From positions 137,096-201,095 of the forward strand of contig MU069609.1 in NCBI GenBank assembly GCA_002284615.2: a stretch of DNA of 64,000 nt, written 5' to 3'. Position 1 is the first letter of the stretch. Each line of letters begins with the position of its first letter. Below the pieces are notes generated by a model. It did no database searches. It was not told the DNA's origin and was given only the letters and a program-made list of their open reading frames with translations. The translations under genes were made by a program, and so were the position numbers. This document shows positions 22,700 through 32,844 of the stretch, one piece after another. This DNA is from Dunaliella salina. Taxonomy: Eukaryota > Chlorophyta > Chlorophyceae > Chlamydomonadales > Dunaliellaceae.

Positions 22700-23825
22700 G
22701 TCAATGGATGCTCCATAACAACCTTCAAAAAACTGAAATCGCTTCTTTTGGTCTTAGTACCAGCAACCACATCTCAGACGCTCTTGACCTACACGCTCGC
22801 CAGCACGGCTGTAATGCTTTCCTATGCCGCAGCCATCACCATGCTTTTGCCATTAAAAAATTCCAGGGAGTCTGGAAATTACTGGACTCCCTCGAGGAAG
22901 CTCCCATCAACTTGCGCTCCCAAAGGAATTTACCCCCCTTCACTGCCTTCAAGATTTCTTCTCTAAATGGCAATACGAGAGATAACACTCTCATCCCCAA
23001 AAATCCACAGTACATGGAAAAAACAAGAGAAAGTTTTTTGTCTGGTCCACTCCTTTAATATGGCCCTAGGTGAACCTATCATCTCTGGCCATAGTGTTCT
23101 GTCACACGTGCGCCGCATGGAGGATACCCTTTTGAGTCGTAACCTGCAGCGACACATCCACCTGAGCCGCTATTATACCCATGGATCAGGAAACTTCAAC
23201 ATTATGATCTTCAACCACTACCTTAGCAAATTGTCTTGGAATCAAGGTAAAAATTACATTCTTCAGGTCACCCACCCTCACTGCTCCCCAGGCAAAATGA
23301 CAAAAAGTTTGATCGAAAACACTTTGCTCAACGCAGCCTACAAANATGCAGTAATCCTCACCATCTCCCATGCAAATGGAAGGGGTCATGCTGTGCCTCT
23401 CAAGAAGAGCCCAAGCACTAACCCCTCATCTGGAGAGGGGTTTACTTGGCTCCTTTTAGATTTTCTCAAGGACCATCCACAGCCTCTTCAAACTGAAAGT
23501 GGTTGGAAAAGTCTTCAAGGTAGCATACTTACTTTCCAGAGTGGAAGTGCATGGGATGGCTTAGATCCAGCCTCTGACCTACACCCGGCAGACAGCTTCG
23601 TTCCATTTGACCCAAACTCCTTTGTGAACAATACCACTTTCCATGTAGATACCACTCCAGAACCCTCCATAGTCCACGATTCCCAACCTATTTACGCCAC
23701 TCAACCACCACAAAGCAGCGTAAGTGAAAGCCCCACTCAGCCTGTCTCACAGCTGAACCACACACACTCCAAAACATATGATACCCCTGAAAACCCTCTG
23801 GGGTCTTTGCAGGACGGAAAACATG
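22700..23825 (+). pseudogene. LINE A1 N-terminal (ORF1-like) module
   Basis: Two overlapping frames hold one protein broken by a frameshift near 22970: ISDALDLHARQHGCNAFLCR, KKFQGVWKLLDSLEEAPINL, then RNLQRHIHLSRYYTHGSGNF and LLLDFLKDHPQPLQTESGWK. A Ser/Pro/Thr-rich stretch leads into the endonuclease. It occupies the place of a LINE ORF1 or N-terminal extension. I do not recognise a named domain. Function in RNA binding would be by position only. Confidence 0.5.
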
Positions 23826-24560
23826 CGCTTAAAATCATGACCATGAATGTCAGAGGCCTCTTTAAGAGCCAATGGGACCTCCGCCATTCCATAGCTACCC
23901 ACAACCCAGATATCTTAGTCCTTACTGAAACCAAGCTCCGCAGAAGCAACAAGCCCCGTTCTTGGTTAGAATCACTCCTCAAAAATTACAAATATTGGTC
24001 AGCTTTNGATAGGGCCGGTGGCACNACCATTTGCGTTCGNGANACNTTAGCCCTAGNCACCCAATGCTCTCCAGTATGCANCAACTNTAAGGGAAGAATT
24101 GCNTCTGTCATNCTCAAGGGAACCAATGCCAATCTTCTTCTATTAGGCACCTACTGGCCATCCGGCAGCTCTCATGAAGCTCTTGTCAGCAGGAATGAAA
24201 TGCAAGATTACATAAAGACTCTGCTTGACACCCATAGCAACTGCATCCCCGGGGCCCTTGATAATTGGTGACATGAATGCTACAGTCAGAGCTGATGACC
24301 GCTCCAGCAACACGACCTACCAGGCTGATAGAATGTACCGGGAATTTCTCCTCTCTAATAACCTATGCCCCTGCAAGGAGGAAACCTGCAGACCCTGGAC
24401 CCATTACCAAGCTACTGGCAAAGACGTAAATAACAATACAATCTACACTTTTGGCCGCATCGATGATGTCATTCTATAAATGTTCCCCCTGTACCACCCA
24501 TGAACTGGGCTCCCTTAGCGACCATGTCCCACTCATAACTAACATACCTCTGAACATCCT
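23826..24560 (+). pseudogene. LINE A1 APE-type endonuclease domain
   Basis: Motifs of the apurinic-endonuclease-like LINE nuclease are in order. IMTMNVRGL has the catalytic Asn and PDILVLTETKL the catalytic Glu. PLIIGDMNATV has Asp and Asn, GRIDDVIL has Asp, and LGSLSDHVPLI has the Asp-His pair. The domain nicks target DNA to prime reverse transcription. Three frames are used because of shifts near 24255 and 24470, and seven Ns lie at 24007-24112. All catalytic residues I would look for are present, so the parent element was probably active. Confidence 0.85.
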
Positions 24561-27060
24561 TCAGATTCATATTCCCTTCCTAAAAGAACCACAATTCCCC
24601 ACGCAAAGCCCACAAAAAGTCCTTGTTCGCCCTATCAGTGACTCTGACAGGACAGCATTCACACACTCCTTGCAAGACCCAGCGCATGGGGTCCCCCTAA
24701 ACCTTGAAAAATTGCTGCAAACCCTGGACCCAGCCTGTACAGAAGCCATTGAGTTCTTAGATAATCTTAAAAACACACCTGCCAAACAAACTAAAAAACT
24801 CGAGACACTCTGCAATGAACCGGCCTCTGATACAGTTGAAACTCTGGCAGAAGGCATCTCTAGCCTCATTTACTCTTCCTACCAAGTAGCATTGAAAGTG
24901 TGCAGCACTATCTCCTCAGACCACAACCACTACAACCCGAGGACTACAAGCAATAAACGGCGCAACCTGAAAAAGAAGCTTTCCTAGATCAGAAACATCC
25001 AGTCTCAGCTGACCTCCCTTGCCATCAACACAACTGACTGCACATCAACCATTTTGAAGCAAAATAGGGGAAATGCGAACCTTAATAAAGCCATCTCCAA
25101 ACTTAACAATCTTCAACTTGATATCCCTCCTCTTCCACAACTGCAAGAGCTCCCCGAGAGTGCTAAACATGCCATTACTTTCATAGATGAAACTCGTAAT
25201 AAAGACAACCACAACATTGCTCGTAAAAAGATGCAAAAAACAATTAATACAAACCCCAAACAAGCACACAAGGAAATTTTTAAAGACAAGAATGCATAAC
25301 CGAGAACAGGTCTTCAAGCACTCCGAGACCCAGAGACAGGTAATATCGAGACTGAACCAACCAAGCAGGCACAGATTGTTGAAAACTATTACACACAGGC
25401 TATGAGGGCAGTAAATATCAAACATGGCAAATACCTTCCACACAAAGCCCCATGTAATTATCCCTGGGAGCAGTCTAATCATTCTGGCCATGTGCCAGAC
25501 CCATTTATTCTACAGTCAAGGATTACAAAAGATGAATCAGAAGGGAAGGATCAAAGAGAATGGCTATACTTCAAACTCATGGATAAAAGTGCCTTTAATG
25601 AATGCATCAAAACCCTTAGTAATAACAAATCTCCAGGTCCAGATGGCATAGTGAATGAGATTCTTAGAATGCTCCCCCCCGAAATCCAAGAAAGCATACA
25701 TAAGCTCTTCATCATCATGTGGGTTACGCGCCTCACCCCAGTGTCTTGGAAAATCAGTGAGACTATCCTCATTGACAAAAACAAAGGAGAGGAGACAGAT
25801 ATATCCTCCTACAGGCCCATCGGGCTAGCCAACACGCTCTACGAACTCTGGACGCGCATGGTCACTAATACTTTTTATGAATACACAGAAGCACACTCCC
25901 TCCTGAGCTCCACACAAGCTGGTTTCCGGATTCAAAAAGACACCATCCACCAACTCCAGAATGTTATCATGGGACTTGAAGATGCAAAAATTTCCGGAAA
26001 GAATTTCTATGCCCTTATTGTAGATTTCACCTCAGCCTTCAACACTACTGACCATGACAGGATGCTCTGGATAATATACGATTTGGGCTTCCCCATTGGT
26101 GCCATAGACACCGTCAAAAATTTATATGAAAATGTAACTACTCAAGTAAGACTGCCTTCAGGGGTCAGCACTAAGCAAATTCATGTTGACAAATTCAAGG
26201 TGATACACCTCACCATTTCTCTTTCTCCTCTACATGGAGCCCCTCCTGCGTTGGCTGCATGTTGGAGGGCGCGGCTATAAACATGGTTGTGTCCCAGACC
26301 AAAACATTACTGACAACCACCTTGCAAATAACCTTAGCAGCGCTGCCTTTGCTGATGACCTCCTCTGTCCAACTAGCACAATACAAGACCTGAAAGCACA
26401 AGCCAGAAAACTCACTTTCTACTCTGACTGGGCCGCACTCATTATTTCCGGCAGCAAGACTAAGGCTACCGGCATCCTACACAGCCATCCCAGAAAAGAT
26501 CACAATGGAGTGACTCCATCTCAAGCTCTTTATCAAAGGCTTCAGGGGAAAATTGAAATCCAAGGACAGAAGGCGGCCCAGTTCCTTGCATCAAGTGAGC
26601 CCTTCCTCTATCTGGGAGTCCAAATGACAATTGACCTTAACTGGAAGCACCAGATTCAGCGTATGACTTATAACCTCAAAAATAAGCTGGATAATCTTGA
26701 CGCATCCTATGCATCCCCACGCCAAGTACTACACATAGTCCGCTGTAGTCCCTAGCCTTGCATACTCTTTTGCGGTAACTCCCTGCACCCCTACTGACCT
26801 TTTTATCTGGGGCACCATGATAGACAGAATAGTCAAACATAAACACAAACTCTGGAAAAGCACAGCTGCAGCAATGGTCCTTGAAGATTCAGATAATTTT
26901 GGACTAGGACGCACTTCAACCTGTGCAGAGTACCATAGACGCCAGGCCTTTTCTCTCTCTTCCAGCCTTGAGGACCCCTCAGTAAGACACCACACAGTTA
27001 GCCTCAACCTCCTAACTAAGCAGATAGGAAACCTAAATACCTTGTCTGAAACCTACCTCA
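24561..27060 (+). pseudogene. LINE A1 reverse transcriptase
   Basis: Non-LTR reverse transcriptase blocks: LSNNKSPGPDGIVNEILRML (about 25614), SSYRPIGLANTLYELWTRMV (about 25807), TQAGFRIQKDTIHQ (about 25914), ALIVDFTSAFNTTDHDRM with the first catalytic Asp (about 26010), a shifted IQGDT (about 26180), AFADDLLCPT with the Asp pair (about 26345), and FLYLGVQMTIDLNWKHQI (about 26604). A thumb-like region continues to about 27060. Frame breaks occur near 24990-25400 and 26195-26270. The copy is interrupted at 27069 by another LINE. Confidence 0.85.
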
Positions 27061-27068
27061 CCAAACAA

Positions 27069-28445
27069 GAAAAGAAAAGAAAAACTATGCAGGCAGTGAA
27101 AACACTGCCCACATCAATTAAGGAAAAGAGGATACCTAGGGCCGAGGCACCGTGTATCCGCTTCACCAAGAGAAAGCAGAAGCAAGAAGTCAGTGGGGAT
27201 CAGGTGGGTTACTGGCAGTAGCCCGTGCCTGATCTTGTTGATGAGAGTTGGAGAAAGTTTTCTCAATAGCGCGTCTGGTGCTGGCAAGTTTGTAGGCATA
27301 CAGGACAGAATGAGCATGAAGCTTCCGAGCAAGCTTGGTGGCATTGTAAGTGTCAAGACCAAGCTCCTTTAGAGGCTCCAATATGTGTGGGGTGTAGATG
27401 ACTCCTCCCACACCTAACAGGATAGTATGGAGGGTGACCTGAGCTGAGGCTCTAGAAAGATGACGACAAAGGCCGCGGTGCTGCTGCTTGAAGGCCTCAA
27501 GCTGGCTGTTGGGCCGCGTGTCCTCNCAGTACTTGACTTCTACAAGGTGGATATGTCTCTGATCTGGGTGGAGCTGACTGGGGTCACGAGCCTTGGATGT
27601 GGGTGGAGTGGCTGTGCCTGGCGCTGAGTCCTCCCTGTTTCCCCCGCGCCCCCCTGCACTTTTCAATTCATAACGAGGATTGGACCTAGACGCTCTTTTC
27701 AGAGGAACAACCAATAGAGCATCAGGCCGCCTGGAAGTGAGCCTATCCTTATTAGGGAAGCGGCGTGGGAAAATATTTTTAGGGAGGGTCCTATTGGTAG
27801 CATGTTCTGGGATCTGTAGGTCTTGCAAGGCAAGACGGTCTGCACTGCCAGTATCCATGGAGGCAATACCTGCCCCAAGAAGGCCTTTGCTGATGGCTTT
27901 TAGGAGGATTCTGCTAGCAATATTATGTCGCTCAGTTACCATACCTGACATGGTTGAATTTTTGCATCCTGACAAGATGTGAAGGGCACTGTCAAGTTCC
28001 CCACAGAGGGGGCATTGCAGGCTGGTGGAAATTTTGAAGCGCACCGCGTGTTTTTGATTGAAGAGGGTACCTGAGCGGTACTTAAAAATGTTTTGCCTCA
28101 CTTTGAAAGAGAGTGTTGGCATAGTCCAGAAGGCATTACTGATATTTTTGCGGATGTTGGGGAGTAGACTTTGGTAGAAGGGATAGTACCCTGTGTTGGT
28201 GTTGGCCTTTCCAAGTTTGTGTTTTGAGTGCATGTGCTTCCATAAAGCATCATGGAGGTTGGAGAAGTGTTTCAGCTTTACGGCAGGTGGGTTAAGGTGT
28301 CTAGAAGCATTTGCATGTGTGCAGGAAGTTTCCTCAAAGGCAAGCCAGGTGGTGTCATGAAAAGGATTGCCTTCAAGGGTTGCACATGGGAAGGTTATGT
28401 CTGCAAGGGTGTCGTAACGAGAAGGAACAAATCTGCACATTAAAC
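27069..28445 (-). mobile_element. LINE family A3, 5'-truncated, inserted in LINE A1
   Basis: A minus-strand insertion in A1. Its 3' end is a T/C-rich tail at 27069-27085, preceded in its own sense by the family A 3' untranslated block. The coding part (27190-28440) is the best-kept C-terminus in the window. No clear target duplication is seen. Confidence 0.85.
27190..28440 (-). CDS. LINE A3 C-terminus: zinc knuckle and PD-(D/E)XK-like nuclease
   Basis: A single open frame of about 416 residues with one N. It starts after RNase H (DITFPCATLEGNPFHDTTWL) and has a linker (HSKHKLGKANTNTGYYPFYQ). A zinc knuckle follows, CPLCGELDSALHILSGC (C-x2-C...H-x4-C). The terminal domain has RRPDALLVVP (about 27733-27704) and, 45-50 residues on, HIHLVEVKYCEDTRP (about 27560-27520). 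RPD followed by E-V-K is the layout of a PD-(D/E)XK nuclease. The end is LHTILLGVGGVIYTPHILEP, then a helical stretch and NPPDPH. Similar termini occur in at least five other copies here. Restriction-like nucleases at LINE C-termini are known (R2, Dualen/RandI). The N falls at the conserved Cys of KYCED. Confidence 0.8.
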   Translation of the reverse strand: MCRFVPSRYDTLADITFPCATLEGNPFHDTTWLAFEETSCTHANASRHLNPPAVKLKHFSNLHDALWKHMHSKHKLGKANTNTGYYPFYQSLLPNIRKNISNAFWTMPTLSFKVRQNIFKYRSGTLFNQKHAVRFKISTSLQCPLCGELDSALHILSGCKNSTMSGMVTERHNIASRILLKAISKGLLGAGIASMDTGSADRLALQDLQIPEHATNRTLPKNIFPRRFPNKDRLTSRRPDALLVVPLKRASRSNPRYELKSAGGRGGNREDSAPGTATPPTSKARDPSQLHPDQRHIHLVEVKYXEDTRPNSQLEAFKQQHRGLCRHLSRASAQVTLHTILLGVGGVIYTPHILEPLKELGLDTYNATKLARKLHAHSVLYAYKLASTRRAIEKTFSNSHQQDQARATASNPPDPH

Positions 28446-28462
28446 GTCAGCTCAACTACAAC

Positions 28463-29614
28463 ATGCGCGCCCGCCAGCTGACTAGCGTGCATTCCAGCAA
28501 GCTCCACCTCATGAAAAATGGCACTAGTGTGTTCAAGGAGGAATTAGAGCACATTTGTGAAGCCCTCACCTTGCACAAATCTCCTCCTCACAACCTCCCT
28601 ATTCTCATCACCTGCATTATGCAACCTCTGATGAATATGGGAATCAGCAGGCTACATGAGCTTACATCTCGTCGCAAAACTCACGTCATCTCAGTTTCTC
28701 AACTTCAGGCTAAACACCCCAAGGTGAACAACAAATGTAAAATTGCGCTTAACAGGCTGGCAGCTCTTGCCAACTTTGCTCCACAAGAAGAACTGAATAC
28801 ATCCTTAATCCAAAAGATCATTGCCTACAAAAATACTGAAGCAAATACCCTCCCACTGGCAGTTTGCCGTCGTATCAACAACACCCATGTGAGCGGCCTT
28901 ACCAACACCAGCATGGGTGGGGAACAGCCTCCCCACACCCAGATTTCCCAACGAGCAAACCCCCAACCTAGCTTCATCCCCTCCACTCAAGCAGTGCCAC
29001 CGCCACAGCCTCGTTCCACATCTTTCTACACCCACGAACACACCGGACGCCGCCTCAGACGTGCACTCAACCATCCTATACCCATTAACTGTCCTGGAAC
29101 ACAACAAATTTCGAATGTAATGGACATGCAATCACTGGAAGAGCCGCTCAGCAAAAGAACTCGCTCCCACACTACACCCAACATCACTCCCACACAAGCA
29201 CTCCACCCCTCTGCAGACAAACTCACTGCAAGTGTGGATACTCTGGCTCCTGCCGTACAAGATACTACTGCAAAAGGGCCACCCAGCAAACGCACACGCT
29301 CAGCATTGAGAAATACTTGTTCTTCCATGTCCCAATTCAGCCAGGCTAGCCCAAATGATAGGAGTTCACATGCTTGTCTGAGCACTCCTCACCATACCCC
29401 TACACAGCCCATCCCCTCTAGCACTACCACCAACCACCAACATCAGACAGACGTTTGTCTCAACCCTCAAACACAAACTCTTACTCCGCACAGCCTAGAT
29501 ACTCAAACAAACAGACCCAGAAAGAAGAGGCAACAATTGCTCCACACAGACAGAGAGATCATTTCCCCAGCCATCCACTCTCTAAGCTCCCTTTCCCAAG
29601 GGCCAAAAGTCTAG
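28463..29614 (+). CDS. LINE A1 linker region (Pro/Ser/Thr-rich)
   Basis: An intact 383-codon frame. The N-terminal part is helical (VFKEELEHICEALTLHKSPP; LNRLAALANFAPQEELNTSL). The rest is low-complexity, rich in Pro, Thr, Ser and Gln, with repeated basic motifs SKRTRS (about 29150 and 29287) and RPRKKRQQLL near the end that look like nuclear localisation signals. It links the reverse transcriptase to the PHD finger of the same element. No catalytic motif is visible. Confidence 0.6.
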   Translation: MRARQLTSVHSSKLHLMKNGTSVFKEELEHICEALTLHKSPPHNLPILITCIMQPLMNMGISRLHELTSRRKTHVISVSQLQAKHPKVNNKCKIALNRLAALANFAPQEELNTSLIQKIIAYKNTEANTLPLAVCRRINNTHVSGLTNTSMGGEQPPHTQISQRANPQPSFIPSTQAVPPPQPRSTSFYTHEHTGRRLRRALNHPIPINCPGTQQISNVMDMQSLEEPLSKRTRSHTTPNITPTQALHPSADKLTASVDTLAPAVQDTTAKGPPSKRTRSALRNTCSSMSQFSQASPNDRSSHACLSTPHHTPTQPIPSSTTTNHQHQTDVCLNPQTQTLTPHSLDTQTNRPRKKRQQLLHTDREIISPAIHSLSSLSQGPKV

Positions 29615-29632
29615 ATCTATAGGAACCTCCAA

Positions 29633-30565
29633 GTGCAATATCACACGCATTACGCACCTATGATAATTGAAAAATGGGCCCTGCCACGTTTCAAACAAGC
29701 TAACCTTGTGCCTGAAGATGTCTCACCTGCTGCTCGCACTGATATTGAGTGTGCCTGTTGCCAAATATGCAATTACTACCAAAGTTATGAAACTGGAACC
29801 TCGGAGCATCCACATCCTGATATGTATGTTTGTGATGTGTGCCACCGGACGTACCATTGGGGATGCATGAAGGTGCTTGGATGCTATTCGGATGAGCAAA
29901 GACAAGTAATTGCAACAGTCGACACACGGGCATGTCCTGCCTGTGCAAACCTAAATGATGCCCAAAAAGTTAAAAGAGAGCGTCATACTAGACAAGAACT
30001 CAGGAGGGTCGCTTGGAAGCCCTCCTGGGAATCAGGGGATTTACAGGAGGCTTGGCCTAAATTTGAAGAGTGCTTGCTTAAGTTGGAAGCACAACAGAGC
30101 GAGCCAAACCTCTCAACACCCACAGCAGATTCTACCCCCTCAAATCTGGAAAGACAGGGCTTTGCAAAACCTAATGAAACCAATGTATGGCAGCAGAAAT
30201 TGGACACAGAATTGCGCAACAAAATCATATTTGATACAAACCCCACTAATCCACAAGCAGACATAAAGCCTACAGGTTCATGCAAATATTGGCTGCGCGA
30301 GGTTGACCTCGTGAAGTACACGGACCAGCAACCCCCTCATCCAGCACCATCAGACACAGGATCCGACAGCCATTCCCCTCATACTCCATCCCCCCTGATT
30401 CTCCCAGAAATATACACACATGGCTTGCATATACAATACGCAAGGCAAATGTGTTGGTATGATATCGCCAAACGGCCTCCAAATCCTTTACAGGGCTTTT
30501 TATGGGGCCAAGCTTGCTGGCATGCACGAGAAAATAACACCAGCTCCAGGCAACTTTGCAACTAA
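29633..30565 (+). CDS. LINE A1 PHD-finger segment
   Basis: A 310-codon frame with a C4HC3 PHD-type zinc finger: C43-x2-C46, C67-x2-C70, H75-x2-C78 and C101-x2-C104, counted from the Met at 29633. The core is YVCDVCHRTYHWGC. PHD fingers usually read histone H3 tails, so this could steer insertion or association to chromatin; that is inference. Charged helical and Pro/Ser-rich parts follow. A second PHD copy is in LINE A8 at 56410-56600 (CQIC..., CHTCQRTYHWRC, CPSC), so the domain belongs to the family. Confidence 0.8.
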   Translation: MQYHTHYAPMIIEKWALPRFKQANLVPEDVSPAARTDIECACCQICNYYQSYETGTSEHPHPDMYVCDVCHRTYHWGCMKVLGCYSDEQRQVIATVDTRACPACANLNDAQKVKRERHTRQELRRVAWKPSWESGDLQEAWPKFEECLLKLEAQQSEPNLSTPTADSTPSNLERQGFAKPNETNVWQQKLDTELRNKIIFDTNPTNPQADIKPTGSCKYWLREVDLVKYTDQQPPHPAPSDTGSDSHSPHTPSPLILPEIYTHGLHIQYARQMCWYDIAKRPPNPLQGFLWGQACWHARENNTSSRQLCN

Positions 30566-31160
30566 GCTGCAAGGACTCCTTTCCCGCAAATCCATGCTTG
30601 AAAGAAAGTACTCTAGCAAGGAGATCAAAGACTCTTTTTTGCGAGCCCTTCCAACTCACATTCATCACGCCCTTCAAATAGGCTTTAGTAGCCCAAGAAC
30701 AAATGGCCTCCCCACTAGACCATAACCCACAATACCAGAATTATTGGAGTGCGGACTCCGGAGACACTCTTTTTGGTGCCATGCATAATGCCTTCTCATC
30801 CAAATTCTCAGGCTTCTCAGTCTGCCATCCCATTTATGAAAGGGAATCATGACCCAAGATTTGCAACATGCCATTTACTCTGCCGTTCTCAACACAGAGG
30901 CCACTGATACATTCATATTCCTTCCGGCTTGGAATAAGGACATGATATCCAACCCCTACTCCAAACTTTTCACTGCCTACCCCCACCTCTGTTACGAACT
31001 TGGAACCGTACCTCGCGAAAAACTTAGCTACAGCGCCCCTCAATCCTGCCCTAGCCAAGAGGTACCTTTACCTAAGCATACCTGGGACCTTCGCATCTAT
31101 GCTGTTTGGAACACTGCAGCTCGAATCCATCTTAATAACCATAACAAAGACTGGCTACAC
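30420..31160 (+). pseudogene. LINE A1 PCIF1-like methyltransferase domain
   Basis: Two frames joined by a shift near 30845. Order: helical region (LQILYRAFYGAKLAGMHEKI; GLLSRKSMLERKY), QNYWSADSGDTLFGAMHNAF, SSKFSGFSVCHPIYERE, then DTFIFLPAWNKDMISNPYSK, YELGTVPREKLSYSAPQSC and DLRIYAVWNTAAR. The layout parallels PCIF1, the cap-adenosine N6-methyltransferase: a helical bundle, F-G-S, the NPPF catalytic loop about 30 residues before a hydrophobic strand ending P-x-W, then a late hydrophobic strand ending in N. Here NPPF is replaced by CHPIY. Copies at 54400-54760 (FCHPPHDDE) and 55250-55600 (LCHPAYDDK) keep CHP. The fold call is inference from order; activity is doubtful. Confidence 0.55.
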
Positions 31161-31369
31161 GGCCTGAAAGGAGATTGGAAAGAAGCTACAGAGTGGAAGC
31201 TTGAGAGTGTCAGCAGCCTACCTGTCCTAAATCCCATGCATGCCCACATGCCAGGTTTCAATAAACTAGAACGCCTCCCATCTGACAAACAACACGTATC
31301 CAAGCAGCCTCGAAATTCACACATTAGTATCCAAGATACAGATTTAGTGCCAAGCCAATCCAGTACTCT

Positions 31370-31645
31370 CTTAACTCTTAAAGTTGCTGACTGGAGAACT
31401 TGGGCATACACAGATGGCAGCTGCCTTGTCCACAACGGTAAGCAAGAAATTGGAGCAGGCGTCTACTGCCCGTCCACTGACAGCAAGAATTTAGTAGAAC
31501 CAAACGGTGCTGGAATTACTAAAACCATCACTAGAGCTGAATTAGCAGCAGTTGTTGCTGCTATCATCACCAAAAATGCAGATATTGCATCAGACAGCCT
31601 CATCTCTTTCAACCAAATCCGTAAACAACTTCTTTATCCTGAAAG
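31370..31645 (+). pseudogene. LINE A1 RNase H domain (truncated)
   Basis: TWAYTDGSCLVHNGKQEIGA (first Asp), ITRAELAAVVAAIITKNADI (Glu) and IASDSLISFNQI (Asp) are the first three catalytic positions of RNase H. The H/D part is lost where LINE B2 joins at about 31645. The intact end is seen in LINE A5 (KSHSGILGNKGADALAHQAA). Confidence 0.85.
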
Positions 31646-31675
31646 ACACCTTGTGGCACCCAGGTCTCCCCTCAT

Positions 31676-32090
31676 GTGCTGCTGTGTGGCAATTTCAACG
31701 CCAAGATTGGCTGGCTGAGAGAGGTCACGGACATTCATGGTTGTCATCTGATGACGCACCCTGCCCTGCACCATGCCCGTAGATGTAAGTTTCCTGGTGT
31801 GAATTCCGCAGGCAGACTGCTGATGGAGCTTGTGAGCATTTGTGAGTTGGTGCTGGGTACAGGCAGGGTGCGTGGGGATGATGGGCAGCGTACTTGTTTG
31901 GGGCATAATGCGGGTGTTGAAGGGAGCAAACCTGACCATATTCTGATGTCTGACGAGATTTTTGGGATTGTTGACTGTGTGCATCACTAAGGATCGATCC
32001 TTGATCGATCAATATCGCGCCATCAGTGACCGCTGTCCCTTAAAGTTTGGGTGCCTGCGGCTAGTTTGGAGGGTGCAAACTGGGAATGCA
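31676..32090 (+). pseudogene. LINE B2 APE-type endonuclease
   Basis: LLCGNFNAKIGWLREVTDIH holds the GDFN-like block with Asp replaced by Asn. GRVRGDDGQRTCLGHNAGVE and GSKPDHILMSDEIFGIVD follow, and after a frameshift SDHCPLKFG with the Asp-His pair. The upstream part with the catalytic Asn and Glu is absent, so this is a 5'-truncated or replaced copy. Confidence 0.75.
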
Positions 32091-32844
32091 TGCTGAGCAT
32101 GTGTGTAAGCGAGGCTGTGGTTGCAGATTGCCTATGAAGTGGCGGCCTGAGCTTGCTGAGGTTCATGCAGAAGCGCTTGTGGGGAACAGTGAGATACAAG
32201 CTCGGTTTGAGCAAGCCATTGCAAAGGAAGAACCCATGTGTGCCTGTAAGACGGCCTGTTTCTGCTTGTGTTCGATGATTGTTCAAGCTGCGGGGGATGC
32301 GGACATGGCAGGGCTGCTCAGTGTGTGTGTGGGCCTTTGCGTGCCAGCCGGAGGGGCGATCCCAGCCCTCCCTGTTTTGGTGAAGCTTGTAGAGAGAGCG
32401 TCGTGTAATTATGAAAGCTCTTCAAACTGGTCAACCTCTGCATGCGCACGAGACTATACATAGTCAATGCAAGATCCAAGTTTGGTGGGCAAAGCAGGTA
32501 CACACGCGGAGAAGGAGGGATGTGTTCCTTGGGAAACTCGCTGTAAAGCCCCTGATGTGCATGTAATGCTGAGGCGGTCTAAGCGAACTCAGACCACACC
32601 TGTGACACAAGCTGTGTGAAAAAACTACTTAAAAGCACACTTTTGGCCTCGAGAGGCAGCTGAGTTGGTTCGTGGGGGTGTGGCTATGTCTGCCAGGGAT
32701 ATGGCTGTTCCTTTGGGTGGTGGGTGCGATGTTGAGGCTGTCTCGAAACAAGGTACACAGAACAATTGGATACCTGAGCCGGATGCAGTTGCTGTGCCTC
32801 CTGAAAAGGAGATGTAAGGGCTGGCGGCTGAATGGATTGGGAAG
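32091..32844 (+). pseudogene. LINE B2 linker
   Basis: The frame MKWRPELAEVHAEALVGNSE, then CFCLCSMIVQAAGDADMAGL, matches the linker of LINE B1 at 2640-2800. The rest is interrupted by stops. Confidence 0.6.

Larger units (their letters stand above)
22600..31645 (+). mobile_element. LINE family A1, near-complete but 3'-truncated
   Basis: This is the longest family A copy. Order on the plus strand: N-terminal module, APE endonuclease, reverse transcriptase, Pro/Ser/Thr-rich linker, PHD finger, PCIF1-like domain, RNase H. A minus-strand family A copy is inserted at 27069-28445. Coding resumes after it (LSETYLTKQ before, LNYNMRARQLTS after). The RNase H breaks off at about 31645 where LINE B2 begins, so the zinc knuckle and terminal nuclease are missing. 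Several frameshifts and a cluster of Ns (23345-24110) break the frame; some may be assembly errors. Confidence 0.85.

Noticed and set aside
22691..22966. 91-codon ORF as a separate gene
   Set aside because: It overlaps in another frame the LINE A1 N-terminal module, whose reading matches the downstream protein better.
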